Positions 52,150 through 62,078 of a stretch of 64,000 nucleotides of DNA are shown one piece after another (position 1 is the stretch's first letter; every line of letters starts with the position of its first letter). The notes under the pieces are model-generated. The model was not told the DNA's origin, did not search any database, and was given only the letters and a program-made list of their open reading frames with translations. Position numbers and translations under genes: made by a program. Where the stretch lies: the NCBI RefSeq assembly GCF_003671765.1, contig NZ_QPIB01000008.1:356464-420463 (forward strand), given 5' to 3'. Source of the stretch: Xenophilus sp. E41. GTDB lineage: Bacteria; Pseudomonadota; Gammaproteobacteria; Burkholderiales; Burkholderiaceae_C.

Positions 52150-52177
52150 GCCCAGGCGCTTCAGCGAAGCGCCGCGA

Positions 52178-52178
<1 letters not shown>
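52150..52178. terminator. Hairpin between convergent genes
   Basis: GGCGCTTC-AGC-GAAGCGCC (52155-52173), possibly extended by outer ATCGC/GCGAT pairs, lies between the converging gntR and EVE genes. A U tract is lacking on both strands, so its terminator function is uncertain. Confidence 0.4.
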
Positions 52179-52645
<467 letters not shown>

Positions 52646-52721
52646 GCGCGGATTGTGCGGCCCGGCCGCCTCGACCGCGCTGCCGCGGCACCGCCCGCGG
52701 CGGCGTCGGCGCCGTCGCGCG

Positions 52722-53972
52722 TCAAGCCGGCACCGCCGGCAAGGCCTCGCGCCGGGCGCGGCGCACGTTGAAGGCGCTGGCGATCAGCACGCCCTGCACC
52801 AGCGCCAGGCCGACGATCACGCTGGTGTACTGGCCAGCGTCCATCAGGCGGCCGAAGATCAGCGGCGCCACCGCCTGGCCGATGTCCAGCCCGGCATAGA
52901 CCACGCCGTACACACGCCCGCTGGCATTGGCCGGCGTGGAGCGCTTGACCAGCAGGTCGCGCGAGGGCCCCGCGATCCCCGAGGCGAAGCCCATGGCACC
53001 GAAGAGCACCGGCACCACGACCGGCGGGAAGTCGGCCAGCGCCATCACCAGCGCGAAAAGCGCCGCGATGCCGAAGCCGATGCCCACGATGCGCTCGCAG
53101 CGCGAGGGGTCGGACGCCAGGAAGCCGCCCACCACCATGCCCGCCGAACTCGCCACCATGTAGACCGTGAGGCAGATCGCCACCAGCGCCACCGGCACCG
53201 CATGCAGCTTGCCGGCCGCGACCGGCGCGAAGGTCTGCACGATGCTGATGACCATCGCGTAGAAGAAGAAGAAACCGAAGCACATCCACACCGCCGGGAT
53301 GCGCAGGAAGTCGAACTCGCCGCCCGCCGGCGCCGCGGCGCCCTGCCCCGTGGCCTTCTGCACCGCCTTCACGTCCAGGGCCAGCGCGCCGCGGTTGAAC
53401 CACAGCACCACCAGCACCGCCAGCGCCAGCACACCGGCCGAGGCCAGCGCCACGCGCCAGCCGTAGGCGATGGCGATCGGCACCACGAAGGCCGGCGCCA
53501 GCGCCCAGCCCAGGCTGCCGGTGATGCCGTGCACGCTGTAGGCATGGCCCAGCCGCGTGGGCGCCACCTTGCGGTTGAAGAGCGTGTAGTCGACGGGGTG
53601 GAAGACCCCGTTGCCGACGCCCGCCAGCACGGCACACGGCAGCAACGCCCAGTAGTTGGGCGCCATTGCATAGCCGAAGGCGGCCAGCCCCAGGCAGCCC
53701 AGCCCGACAAAGAGCACCGGGCGCGGACCCATCTTGTCGACGATGAAGCCCGAGGCCGCCTGCACCGCGCACGAGACGACGAAGAACACGGTGAGCACCG
53801 CACCGAGCTCGGTGTAGCTGACGTCGAAGGCGTCCTTCAGCCACGGGAAGAGCGGCGCCAGGATCAGCTGGCTGAAATGGCTGATGCCGTGCGCCAGCCC
53901 GACCAGCCCGATGAGCGAGGCGTCGGAGCGGAACGTGGAGGTGGAGGCGGAAGTGTCGGAAGAAGCAGACAT
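52722..53972 (-). CDS. Major facilitator superfamily transporter
   Basis: A 416-residue, twelve-helix inner-membrane protein. The start is ATG 53972, giving a Ser/Thr-rich N-terminal tail of about 18 residues before LIGLVGLAHGISHF. VHGITGSLGWALAP and SRDLLVKRSTP are its most distinctive loops; AHGISHF is a segment I associate with fosmidomycin-resistance-like MFS proteins. The cargo is unknown. It is divergent from an AraC gene that may control it. Confidence 0.86.
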   Translation of the reverse strand: MSASSDTSASTSTFRSDASLIGLVGLAHGISHFSQLILAPLFPWLKDAFDVSYTELGAVLTVFFVVSCAVQAASGFIVDKMGPRPVLFVGLGCLGLAAFGYAMAPNYWALLPCAVLAGVGNGVFHPVDYTLFNRKVAPTRLGHAYSVHGITGSLGWALAPAFVVPIAIAYGWRVALASAGVLALAVLVVLWFNRGALALDVKAVQKATGQGAAAPAGGEFDFLRIPAVWMCFGFFFFYAMVISIVQTFAPVAAGKLHAVPVALVAICLTVYMVASSAGMVVGGFLASDPSRCERIVGIGFGIAALFALVMALADFPPVVVPVLFGAMGFASGIAGPSRDLLVKRSTPANASGRVYGVVYAGLDIGQAVAPLIFGRLMDAGQYTSVIVGLALVQGVLIASAFNVRRARREALPAVPA

Positions 53973-54037
53973 CGGGGTGGCCGGGAGACTGGACTGCCCG
54001 ATCCTAGGCGCGTCGTCCGCGGCAGAATAGCGACACC

Positions 54038-54946
54038 TTGCCAACATTTGCCGAAAACCAGCCACCCCCCTCACAGGCGACCGCTGCGAAGGTCCCGCCG
54101 ACCCTACAGCGCCGCCCCGGCGCGCCCGGCCGGCTGCAGGCGCCGACCACCAGCGTCGGCCCGCTGACGCCGCACCTGTACGCGCCCGACGCCATGCGGC
54201 CGCTGCGCGCCAAGGAGCATTTCCTCACGGCCGACACCTTCGTCGAACTGCACCAGCACCCGTGGCCGCAGCTCACCTTCTCGACGCGCGGCGTGATCCG
54301 CCTGAGCACCGCCGACGGCAGCTACATCGTGCCGCCCTCGCGCGCGCTGTGGGTGCCGGCAGACGTGCCGCACAGCATCACGCTGATCGAGGACGCGGAG
54401 TTGCGCACCGTCTACCTGCACAGCTGGCTGGGGCCGGCCTGGGAGCGCTGCGAGGTGCTGGAGATCAGCCCCCTGCTGCGTGCGCTGATGCTGGCGCTGG
54501 ACACCACGCCCGACGGCCTGCCGCCGGCCGACCCCCATGCGGCGCAGCGCGAGCGGTGGATCGCGCCGCTGCTGGTCGACGAACTGGAGCGCGCCACGCA
54601 GATTCGCATCGACGTGCCGCTGCCCGCCGACAAGCGCCTGCGTCAGCTGTGCGAGGCGCTGCTGCGCAACCCGGCCGACCGCGCCACCCTGGCCGAGCGC
54701 GCGGCCACCATCGGCGCCAGCGAGCGCACGGTGGCGCGCCTGTTCCGCGACCAGCTCGGCATGAGCTGGCAGCAATGGCGCCAGCAGGCCGTGCTGGCCC
54801 ACGCGCTGCCGCTGCTCGCGCGCGGCATGGCCGTGAGCCAGGTGGCGGCCGCCAGCGGCTATGCGACCGACAGCGCCTTCTGCGCGATGTTCAAGGCCGC
54901 GACCGGGCAATCCCCCACGGCGTTCCAGCACAAGAAGCGCCCCTAG
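54038..54946 (+). CDS. AraC-family regulator with cupin-type sensor
   Basis: A 302-residue regulator. The N-terminal AraC-type beta-barrel (HQHPWPQLTFSTRGVI, VPPSRALWVPADVPHSI) resembles NimR-type sensors, and the C-terminal double HTH (about 210-295; LAERAATIGASERTVARLF, YATDSAFCAMFKAATGQSP) binds DNA. The frame begins at TTG 54038; the true start could also lie at the ATG at 54194. It is divergent from the MFS gene with 65 bases between starts, the usual layout of regulator and exporter. Confidence 0.86.
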   Translation: MPTFAENQPPPSQATAAKVPPTLQRRPGAPGRLQAPTTSVGPLTPHLYAPDAMRPLRAKEHFLTADTFVELHQHPWPQLTFSTRGVIRLSTADGSYIVPPSRALWVPADVPHSITLIEDAELRTVYLHSWLGPAWERCEVLEISPLLRALMLALDTTPDGLPPADPHAAQRERWIAPLLVDELERATQIRIDVPLPADKRLRQLCEALLRNPADRATLAERAATIGASERTVARLFRDQLGMSWQQWRQQAVLAHALPLLARGMAVSQVAAASGYATDSAFCAMFKAATGQSPTAFQHKKRP

Positions 54947-54967
54947 CGGCGCAACCGCCGGCGCCTG

Positions 54968-55369
54968 TCAGCCCGGCGTCTTCGGCCGGTGCAGCGCGCA
55001 CAGCTTGTTGCCGTCCGGGTCGCGCACGTAGGACAGGTACATGGCGCCGAGCTTGCCCTCGCGCAGGCCCGGCGGCTCCTCGATGGACGTGCCGCCGTGT
55101 GCGACCGCCACGTCGTGGAACTCGGTGACCTGCTCGGGCGAACTGCACTTGAAGCCGATGGTGCCGCCGTTGGCACCGCAGGCCGACTCGCCGTTGATCG
55201 GCTCGCTGATGCAGAAGCTCGCGCCCTCGTGGCGGTAGAAAAGGCGCGTCTGGCCGGTGAGGTTCTGGTTGCGCACGGGTGCCCCCACCCCGAGCACGGC
55301 GAGCACCGCGTCGTAGAAGCGCTTGGAGCGCTCGATGTCGTTGGACCCCAGCATCACGTGGCTGAACAT
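54968..55369 (-). CDS. VOC/glyoxalase-superfamily protein
   Basis: A 133-residue VOC protein: MFSHVMLGSNDIERSKRFYDAVL opens the first module and VRDPDGNKLCALHRP ends the second. The candidate metal ligands are the first-strand His and the C-terminal position occupied here by Cys/His (LCALH) instead of the common Glu. Many short VOC proteins of this subtype lack known function. GGAGACAAAAGAACC precedes the ATG. Confidence 0.85.
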   Translation of the reverse strand: MFSHVMLGSNDIERSKRFYDAVLAVLGVGAPVRNQNLTGQTRLFYRHEGASFCISEPINGESACGANGGTIGFKCSSPEQVTEFHDVAVAHGGTSIEEPPGLREGKLGAMYLSYVRDPDGNKLCALHRPKTPG

Positions 55370-55505
55370 GGTTCTTTTGTCTCCGGTTGTGAATGGGCGA
55401 TGGTAAGTGCCGACCGCCTGCCCTCCCTCGCCGGACCGGGCCCATCCCGCACAATCGGCGACATCGCGCGGCCGGATCGCCCACGCGCCGCCACATCTTC
55501 GCCTT

Positions 55506-55566
55506 GAGCAAAAAATGCCTGCAGCGCCCGCCCACCGGGCGCAGACAGCTATGAATTCGATAGCAA
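55506..55566 (-). repeat. Interspersed GCTAT..ATAGC repeat, copy C
   Basis: On the minus strand the copy reads GCTATCGAATTCATAGC (55548-55564), TGTCTGCGCCC, GGTGGGCGGGCGCTG, CAGGCATTTTTTG. Its palindrome contains the ATG (55551) that is the best start of the SulP gene, so the repeat encodes the first residues MNSIA. Confidence 0.8.
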
Positions 55567-57242
55567 CGACCGCCGCCCGCCGCGAGCGCCTCGCGCGCTG
55601 GCTCCCCTTTCTCGGCTGGCCCCGCCCCGACCGCGCACTGCTCCTCAACGAGGCCTCGGCCGGCATCACCGTGGCGCTGATGGTGATCCCGCAGGGCGTG
55701 GCCTATGCGGCGCTGGCGGGCATGCCGCTGATCACCGGCATCTATGCGGCGCTGTTCCCGGCCTTGATCGCCGTGCTGTTCAGCTCCTCGGCGCGGCTGT
55801 CGGTCGGCCCCACCGCGCTCACCAGCCTGCTGGTCGGCGCGTCGCTGGCGCCGCTGGCGGTGCCGGGCAGCCGCGAGTGGGTGTCGCTGGCGGTGTGGCT
55901 CACGCTGCTGTCGGGCGCCATGCAGGTGCTGCTGGGCGCGGCGCGTTTCGGCTGGCTGCTGCGGCTGGTCAACTCGCCGGTGCTGATGGGCTTCACGCAG
56001 GGCGCGGCGGTGCTGATCACGCTGTCGCAGCTGCCGGCCCTGCTGGGCTTCACCGGACGCAGCTTCGCGCAGGCGCTGCACGGCCCGCCGCCGGACTTCA
56101 TCGCCATCGCCTTCGGCCTGGGCAGCATGGCGATGCTGTGGGCGGGCAAGCGCTTCACGCCTCGCTTTCCGACCACCATGGCGCTGGTGGCGCTGAGCGC
56201 CGCGCTGAGCTTTGCCGTGAGCTATGCGCTGCGCGGCGGTGCCGTGATCGGCGCCCTGCCCTCGGGCCTGCCCTCTTTCTACCTGCCGATGGGCCTGTCG
56301 TGGAACGAACTGGGCGCGCTGCTGCTGCCGGCCTTCCTGGTCACCCTGGTGAGCTTTCTGGAGACCGCGTCGAGCGCCAAGGTGGACAACGCGCGCGCCG
56401 GCAAGCTGTGGAACGAGAACCAGGACCTGATCGGCCAGGGCCTGGGCAAGATCGCCTCGGGCCTGAGCGGCTCCTTTCCCACCAGCTCGTCCTTCTCGCG
56501 CTCGGCCATCACGCTGTATGCGGGTGCCAAGTCGCAATGGTCGACGCTGTTCAGCGTGGCGGTGGTCGCCGCCGCGCTGCTGTGGGCCATGCCGCTGCTC
56601 TACCACGTGCCGCAGGCGGTGCTGGCAGCCATCGTGGCCACGGCCACGCTCGGCCTGCTCAAGCCCTCGGCCTTCGTGGCGCTGTGGCGCATCTCGCGCA
56701 TCGAGGCGGCCATCGCCTTCGGCACCTTCGTGCTCACGATCGCCACCGCACCCTCGATCTACTGGGGCGTGCTGGGTGGGCTGCTGGCGGCGCTGGCGCA
56801 CTACATGTACCGGCACCTGCACCCGCGCATCGTCGAGGTCGGTCTGCACCCGGACGGCAGCCTGCGCGACCGGCACCTGCTGAACCTGCCGGCGCTGGCG
56901 CCCAATCTGTACGCGCTGCGCATGGACGCCGAACTGGACTTCGCGTCGGCCAGCACGTTGGAGCGCGCGATCACCACGGCCATCGCCGAGCGGCCGGGCC
57001 TCACCGACGTGTGCCTCTTCGCCCATCCGATCAACCGCGTGGACCTGACCGGCGCCGAGGTGTTCGGCAGCATCCGCCGCGCGCTCGAAGGCCAGAGCAT
57101 CCGGCTGCACGTGTCGGGCCTGAAGCTGCCCGCGATGCAGGTGCTGGAGCGCGCCGGGCTGCTGCAGCCCGGGCCGCTGCTGTTCACCTACCGCACCGAC
57201 TCGGAAGCGCTGGCCGCCCTGCGCCGCCAAGCCGCGGACTGA
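55551..57242 (+). CDS. SulP-family anion permease with STAS domain
   Basis: A 563-residue membrane protein. The transmembrane SulP core (about 30-420) shows MVIPQGVAYAALAGMPLITG, SARLSVGPTALTSLL and SGSFPTSSSFSRSA; the C-terminal STAS domain (about 440-555) ends with the fold around VDLTGAEVFGSI. It probably moves sulfate, bicarbonate or a dicarboxylate. The start at 55551 lies in a repeat copy; upstream frame to 55407 lacks family similarity. The next gene follows after six bases. Confidence 0.9.
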   Translation: MNSIATTAARRERLARWLPFLGWPRPDRALLLNEASAGITVALMVIPQGVAYAALAGMPLITGIYAALFPALIAVLFSSSARLSVGPTALTSLLVGASLAPLAVPGSREWVSLAVWLTLLSGAMQVLLGAARFGWLLRLVNSPVLMGFTQGAAVLITLSQLPALLGFTGRSFAQALHGPPPDFIAIAFGLGSMAMLWAGKRFTPRFPTTMALVALSAALSFAVSYALRGGAVIGALPSGLPSFYLPMGLSWNELGALLLPAFLVTLVSFLETASSAKVDNARAGKLWNENQDLIGQGLGKIASGLSGSFPTSSSFSRSAITLYAGAKSQWSTLFSVAVVAAALLWAMPLLYHVPQAVLAAIVATATLGLLKPSAFVALWRISRIEAAIAFGTFVLTIATAPSIYWGVLGGLLAALAHYMYRHLHPRIVEVGLHPDGSLRDRHLLNLPALAPNLYALRMDAELDFASASTLERAITTAIAERPGLTDVCLFAHPINRVDLTGAEVFGSIRRALEGQSIRLHVSGLKLPAMQVLERAGLLQPGPLLFTYRTDSEALAALRRQAAD

Positions 57243-57248
57243 ACGACG

Positions 57249-57926
57249 ATGGGCAGTGCCGACTTCCTGCTGTCCCTCGAGGTCCAGGAACTTCTCAAGA
57301 CCGCCTACGCCCGGCCCGCCGAGCCCTTCGCGGCGAGCGAGGTGTCGAAGGCTGGCCGCGTCGATCCGGCCGCCTTCGAACTGGCCCTGGAGCACCTGCT
57401 CGCGCAGCGGGTCCTGCTGACGGGCCCGGCACCGAAGGACGGCGACGAGGGTGACACCCGGCCGGCCACGTACCAGGCCAACACCGACTTCATCTTCTAC
57501 CCCGAGCTGCGCCGCATGGCGCTGAAGTCCTTCGCGGCCGCGGAGCCGCTGCGCCAGATGCTGCGCACGAAATTCCGCCGCGCGGTGCGGCAGGCCTGGA
57601 TCCTGGGCGAGAACGTCGCCGCCGGCACGGTTTCGGTGCTGGTCGTGCACGGCGAGCAGATGCCCGAGCCGGACGAGCTGGACGCTGCCCTGCGCAAGCT
57701 GCTCAAGTCGGGCCGCATGCGCATGCACCTGGAGGTGCAGGTGCTGTCGGAGGCCGCCTTCCGCAGGCAGCGCCAGGTCGAGCCGCTCAGGAGCCAGCTG
57801 TCGGGCGAGGGCTGCATCGAGCTGGTCGCGCCGGACAAGGCCCAGGCCGATGCGGGCACGGCGCCACGCGGACTGCTGGCGCGCGCGCGGCACCGCCTCG
57901 CGGCGCTCTCGGGTCGGCCACGCTGA
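57249..57926 (+). CDS. Unknown protein, winged-helix plus degenerate nucleotidyltransferase-like fold
   Basis: A 225-residue protein. The N-terminus (about 1-75) looks like a winged helix (LLSLEVQELLKTAY, VDPAAFELALEHLLAQRVL). YQANTDFIFYPELRRMALKSF to VSVLVVHGE resembles ArsR-like regulators with a C-terminal nucleotidyltransferase-type domain, but the GS..DxD active-site residues are not visible, so the enzyme part is probably dead. It is coupled to the SulP gene and may regulate it or sense its substrate; this is inference. I do not recognise the family with certainty. Confidence 0.7.
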   Translation: MGSADFLLSLEVQELLKTAYARPAEPFAASEVSKAGRVDPAAFELALEHLLAQRVLLTGPAPKDGDEGDTRPATYQANTDFIFYPELRRMALKSFAAAEPLRQMLRTKFRRAVRQAWILGENVAAGTVSVLVVHGEQMPEPDELDAALRKLLKSGRMRMHLEVQVLSEAAFRRQRQVEPLRSQLSGEGCIELVAPDKAQADAGTAPRGLLARARHRLAALSGRPR

Positions 57927-57941
57927 GCCGCCGCACGGCGT

Positions 57942-58904
57942 TCAGGCGGCCGGTTGCTGCCGCGTGCGGTAGCGCCCCGGGCTGTCGCCGGTCGATCGCT
58001 TGAAGGCCGCACTGAACGCCGTCTCCGACTGGTAGCCCACGCGCTCGGCGATGCGGGCGATGTTCTCGTCGCCGCGCCGCAGCGCATCGCGGGCGACCGC
58101 CATCCGCCAGTGCGTGAGGTAGTCGAGGGCCGTCATGCCGACCAGCGCCTTGAAGCGCACGGCAAAGGCCGTTCGGGACATGTGGGCCTGCCCGGCCAGT
58201 TCGTCGAGCGTCCAGGGGCGGGCGATGTCGGCATGCGCGGCTGCGAGCGCGGCGCTGATGCGCGGGTCGGCCAGGGCATGAAGCCAGCCTCGGGGCCTGT
58301 CGGCCTCCGCCAGGTGGGCGCGCAGCATCTGGATGAGCAGCAGCCCGCCCAGGTGCGTGCGCGCCAGCGCCCCACCGGCATGCGGCGCCTCGAGCTCGAG
58401 GCGCAGCAGCTGCAACAGGCCGGCCAATGGGCGCACGGCCGCGGCGTCGGCGCGCAGATGGAGCATCGGCGGCAGGTGGCGAAGCAGCAGCTCCGTCGCC
58501 TCGCCCTCGAAGACGAAACGCGCGCTGGCCAGGGCGACATGGGGCACGGCGCCCGCACGGCTCGCCGGGCCATCGCGCCCGGTGAAGCGCACGACGCCGT
58601 CGCTGCCGCGGTGCGAGCGGTAGATCTCCGAGCCGCTGTGGCGTGGGCCGCGCAGGTCGGCTGCGGTGGCAAAGGTGGTGAAGGGCGCTCCGTTGAGCAG
58701 CAGGTAGAAATCGCCCGCTTCGAGCCGCACGGCCTCGGCGGCGCCGTCCATCTGCAGCAGGAAGCTGCCCGACAGCACGCACCCGAACTTGACGTGCGAT
58801 TCGTAGGGCCGGAACGACATCGCCCAGCGTCCGCGCCCTTCGAAGCGGGTGGTGGCGGTGCTGCGCACGCGCAGCATCGACAGGACGTCTGACAGCGGGT
58901 CCAA
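57942..58904 (-). CDS. AraC-family regulator
   Basis: A 320-residue regulator. The N-terminal AraC-binding-like domain (RPYESHVKFGCVLSGSFLLQMDG) precedes a double HTH (about 225-315; LDELAGQAHMSRTAFAVRFKALVG, IAERVGYQSETAFSAAFKRSTGDSPG). It starts with TTG at 58904, the usual length for this subfamily. It is divergent from the Bcr/CflA-type exporter (63 bases between starts) and probably controls it. Confidence 0.9.
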   Translation of the reverse strand: MDPLSDVLSMLRVRSTATTRFEGRGRWAMSFRPYESHVKFGCVLSGSFLLQMDGAAEAVRLEAGDFYLLLNGAPFTTFATAADLRGPRHSGSEIYRSHRGSDGVVRFTGRDGPASRAGAVPHVALASARFVFEGEATELLLRHLPPMLHLRADAAAVRPLAGLLQLLRLELEAPHAGGALARTHLGGLLLIQMLRAHLAEADRPRGWLHALADPRISAALAAAHADIARPWTLDELAGQAHMSRTAFAVRFKALVGMTALDYLTHWRMAVARDALRRGDENIARIAERVGYQSETAFSAAFKRSTGDSPGRYRTRQQPAA

Positions 58905-58967
58905 CTGTACGAATGAATAGGAAATGCGGCCTCCTGATTATTCAGTAATGCAGAAGGCGCGCGCAAG

Positions 58968-60218
58968 ATGCCGCCCATGTCTTCAGCCTCCACCTCGCCA
59001 CCGTCGCCCCCTCTCTCCACGCCGCGTCCGTCCCCAGGCACCGCACGCCACGCGATGGTGCTGGGGCTGCTCACCGCCATCGGCCCGTTCGCGATCGACA
59101 TGTACCTGCCGGCGCTGCCCGCGTTGACGCGCGCGCTGCATGCCGACGCGCATGGCGCCCAGGCCAGCCTCATGAGCTTCTTCTTCGCGCTGGGCGCGGG
59201 CCAGCTGATCGCCGGGCCGCTGTCCGACCGCTTCGGGCGCAAGCGGCCGCTGTACCTGGGGCTGCTGGTCTTCGGGCTGGCGAGCATCGGCTGCGCGCTG
59301 GCGCCGAGCCTTCAGGTGCTGGTCGTGCTGCGCTTCATCCAGGGGCTGGGAGCGTGCACGGCCATGGTCACCCCTCGTGCCGTCGTGCGCGACCTCTATA
59401 CCGGGCCGGACGCGGCGCGCCTGATGGCCAGCCTGCTCACCGTGTACAGCGTGTCGCCGATCCTGGCGCCGCTGGCCGGCAGCGCGGTGGCATCGGCCTT
59501 CGGCTGGCGCGGCGTCTTCGCCGTGCTGTGCGCCCTGGCGGTCGCGGCGCTGGCAATGGTCGCGTGGCTGCTCGAGGAGACCCGCCCCGCCTCTGTGCGG
59601 CGCCTGGGTGGCTGGCGCGCCGCGGTGGACGGCTACCGCACGCCGCTGGCCGACCGGCAGTTCCTCGCGCTGGCGCTGATCGCGTCCTGCGCGGTGGGAT
59701 GCTTCTTCGTCTACGTCGCCAACTCCGCCTTCGTGATGACGGCCCACTACGGCGTCTCGCCGCGCAGCTATGCGCTGCTCTTCGCCCTGAACGCGCTGGC
59801 GGTGATCGGCATGTCGCGATTCAACGGGCGGCTGGTCGCCCGCTTCGGCCTGCGGCGCCTGCTGCGGGGTGCCGTGGCGGCGCAGGCGGCTCTGATGCTG
59901 GCGCTGTTGCTGATGCAGCTTGCCGGCGGCGACGCGCTGGGGTGGCTCGTGCTGCTGTTGATGGCGGGGTTCGGGCTCAATGCGCTGATTCTTCCCTCCG
60001 CCTTCGTGCTCGCGATGGAACGCCATGCCGGGCTGGCGGGTGCCGCATCGGCGCTGATCGGCACCGCGAACTTCGCCGGCGGCGCGATCGTCATGGCGGC
60101 CGTGTCGCCCTTCGCCGACGGCACGCCGCTGCCGATGGTCGCCGGCATCGCGGCCTGTTCGGCCGTGGCGCTGGCGATCGCGCTGGGCCGGCTGGGCGTG
60201 CCTCGGGCAGCGCCTTAG
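58968..60218 (+). CDS. Bcr/CflA-family multidrug MFS exporter
   Basis: A 416-residue, twelve-helix transporter. IGPFAIDMYLPALPAL at the first helix, the MFS motif GPLSDRFGRKRPLYLG and RFIQGLGACTAMVTPRAVVRD are characteristic of the Bcr/CflA drug-resistance group. A proline- and serine-rich N-tail of about 25 residues precedes the first helix; ATG 58977 is an alternative start. The divergent AraC gene is the likely regulator. Confidence 0.9.
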   Translation: MPPMSSASTSPPSPPLSTPRPSPGTARHAMVLGLLTAIGPFAIDMYLPALPALTRALHADAHGAQASLMSFFFALGAGQLIAGPLSDRFGRKRPLYLGLLVFGLASIGCALAPSLQVLVVLRFIQGLGACTAMVTPRAVVRDLYTGPDAARLMASLLTVYSVSPILAPLAGSAVASAFGWRGVFAVLCALAVAALAMVAWLLEETRPASVRRLGGWRAAVDGYRTPLADRQFLALALIASCAVGCFFVYVANSAFVMTAHYGVSPRSYALLFALNALAVIGMSRFNGRLVARFGLRRLLRGAVAAQAALMLALLLMQLAGGDALGWLVLLLMAGFGLNALILPSAFVLAMERHAGLAGAASALIGTANFAGGAIVMAAVSPFADGTPLPMVAGIAACSAVALAIALGRLGVPRAAP

Positions 60219-60222
60219 CCGC

Positions 60223-60624
60223 TCAATCCTGCACGCGCCCGCGCAGCTTCTTGACTTCGGCGCGCTGCGTCTTGCCTTCGAGCCGCCGCCGCACCGACCC
60301 GAGCGTGGGCTTCGTGGCGCGTCGCACGCGCGGCGGCACGGCCACGCTGTCGACCAGCGCCTGCAGCCGCGCCAGGGCATCGGCGCGGTTGAGTTCCTGC
60401 GTGCGGTGGCGCTGCGCCTTGATGACGATCACGCCCTCCTGCGTCAGCCGCGCGTCGCTCAGCGCCAGCAGCCGCGCCTTCACGGCTTCCGGCAGCGAAC
60501 TGGCGGCCACGTCGAAGCGCAGGTGCATGGCGCTCGACACCTTGTTCACGTTCTGCCCGCCCGCGCCCTGGGCACGGATGGCGGTGAACTCGACGTCGCG
60601 CTCGTCGACGAGGGTGGAGGTCAT
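60223..60624 (-). CDS. arfB: Peptidyl-tRNA hydrolase ArfB (YaeJ)
   Basis: A 133-residue ribosome-rescue factor. The catalytic GGQ (residues 22-24, in AQGAGGQNVNK) hydrolyses peptidyl-tRNA on stalled ribosomes, and the basic C-terminal tail (RVRRATKPTLGSVRRRLEGK) enters the empty mRNA channel. The start is ATG 60624; the longer frame runs into a repeat. It is convergent with the exporter gene. Confidence 0.94.
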   Translation of the reverse strand: MTSTLVDERDVEFTAIRAQGAGGQNVNKVSSAMHLRFDVAASSLPEAVKARLLALSDARLTQEGVIVIKAQRHRTQELNRADALARLQALVDSVAVPPRVRRATKPTLGSVRRRLEGKTQRAEVKKLRGRVQD

Positions 60625-60639
60625 GGAATACGGACTACC

Positions 60640-60755
60640 GGACGCAGAGGAAAAACCAAAGTCACGCAGAGGACGCAGAAGGCTCCAAGAAACTTTTTTG
60701 GATGTCTCTTTTGCGACCTTCGCGAAACCTTCGCGCCCTTCGCGTACGGATGTCC
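60640..60755. repeat. Dispersed CGCAGAGG/CTTCGCG-type repeat
   Basis: Between arfB and the thiolase gene (139 bases) lie ACGCAGAGG, ACGCAGAGGACGCAGAAGG, then an AT-richer core and CCTTCGCG x3. Short direct units of this kind, built from GCAGAGG and TTCGCG, occur between genes in many proteobacteria. I see one copy. No gene is here. Confidence 0.5.
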
Positions 60756-60763
60756 GCTCCCTT

Positions 60764-61951
60764 TCAGACCCGCTCGAAGATCGCCGCGATCCCCTGCCCG
60801 CCGCCGATGCACATCGTGACCAGCGCATAGCGGCCCTGCACGCGGTGCAGTTCGGCGATCGCCTTGACGGTGATGATCGCGCCGGTGGCGCCCACCGGAT
60901 GGCCCAGCGAGATGCCGGAGCCGTTGACGTTGACTTTGGCCGGGTCGAAATCCAGTTCCTTCATCACGGCGCAGGCCTGGGCCGCGAAGGCCTCGTTCGA
61001 CTCGATCACGTCCAGGTCGCTCACCTTCAGGCCCGTGCGCTCCAGCACCTTGCGCGTGGCGGGCACCGGGCCGATGCCCATGTAGGCCGGCTCGACGCCG
61101 GCGTGCGCATATCCCACCAGGCGCGCCAGCGGCTTCAGGCCCAGTGCCTTCGCGCGTGCCCCCTCGGCCAGCACCACGGCGCCGGCGCCGTCGTTGATGC
61201 CAGAGGCATTGCCGGCGGTGACGGTGCCGTTCTCCTTCTTGAAGGCGGGCTTCATGCCGGCCAGCACCTCGACAGTGGTCGCGGCCTTCACATGCTCGTC
61301 GGTGTCGAAGACGACCACGCCCTTGCGCGTCTTGATCTCGATCGGAACGATCTGCTCCTTGAAGCGGCCCTCGGCAATCGCGGCTGCGGCACGTCGATGG
61401 CTTTCGGCGGCCAGCGCGTCCTGCTGTTCGCGCGTGATGCCGTGGCGCGCGGCCACGTTCTCGGCCGTGATGCCCATGTGGATCTTCTGCCAGGGGTCGT
61501 GCAGGATGCCCAGCATGTAGTCCACCAGCTGCACGTCGCCCATGCGCGCGCCATAGCGTGCGGCGGTGTCGAAGTACGGGCCGCGGCTCATCGACTCGGA
61601 GCCGGCGCCGATGGCCACCTCGCAGTCGCCCAGCGCGATGGCCTGCGCGGCCGACACCACGGCCTGCAGGCCCGAGCCGCACAGGCGGTTGACGTTGAAG
61701 GCCGGCGTCTCGATCGGGCAGCCGGCGTCGATGGCCGCCACGCGGCTGAGGTAGGCGTCCTTGGTGTCGGTGGGAATGACGTTGCCCATCACCACATGGC
61801 CGACTTCGGCCGGCGCCACGCCGGCGCGTTCGATGGCCGCCTTGACGGCGGTGGTGGCGAGCTGGGTGTTGGGCACGTCCTTGAGCGAGCCGCCGAAGGT
61901 GCCGATGGCGGTGCGGGCGGTGCCGACCACGAAGATGTCGCGAGAGGTCAT
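60764..61951 (-). CDS. Acetyl-CoA acetyltransferase (thiolase)
   Basis: A 395-residue thiolase. The nucleophilic Cys91 lies in NRLCGSG, the active-site His in GHPVGATG and the second Cys in CIGGGQG; NEAFA is also conserved. It interconverts two acetyl-CoA and acetoacetyl-CoA or cleaves 3-ketoacyl-CoA. ATG 61951 follows AGGAG by seven bases. Neither a 3-hydroxyacyl-CoA dehydrogenase nor phaB is adjacent, so its pathway is open. Confidence 0.93.
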   Translation of the reverse strand: MTSRDIFVVGTARTAIGTFGGSLKDVPNTQLATTAVKAAIERAGVAPAEVGHVVMGNVIPTDTKDAYLSRVAAIDAGCPIETPAFNVNRLCGSGLQAVVSAAQAIALGDCEVAIGAGSESMSRGPYFDTAARYGARMGDVQLVDYMLGILHDPWQKIHMGITAENVAARHGITREQQDALAAESHRRAAAAIAEGRFKEQIVPIEIKTRKGVVVFDTDEHVKAATTVEVLAGMKPAFKKENGTVTAGNASGINDGAGAVVLAEGARAKALGLKPLARLVGYAHAGVEPAYMGIGPVPATRKVLERTGLKVSDLDVIESNEAFAAQACAVMKELDFDPAKVNVNGSGISLGHPVGATGAIITVKAIAELHRVQGRYALVTMCIGGGQGIAAIFERV

Positions 61952-62078
61952 GAGCAAACTCCTGGGATGGAAAGAACAGCGAGGTCAGCGCCGACTATGC
62001 CGCGAAATCCGCGAGGCGACTGCCGCCGACCGGACGCGTTGCGCCGCATCAACCGGCCGGCCCGGCGAGTGCACGGCG

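Noticed and set aside
54891-57893. 1000-codon open frame on the minus strand across VOC, SulP and the unknown gene
   Set aside because: It runs through three supported genes on two strands and has Arg/Gln/His-rich composition with no domain pattern.
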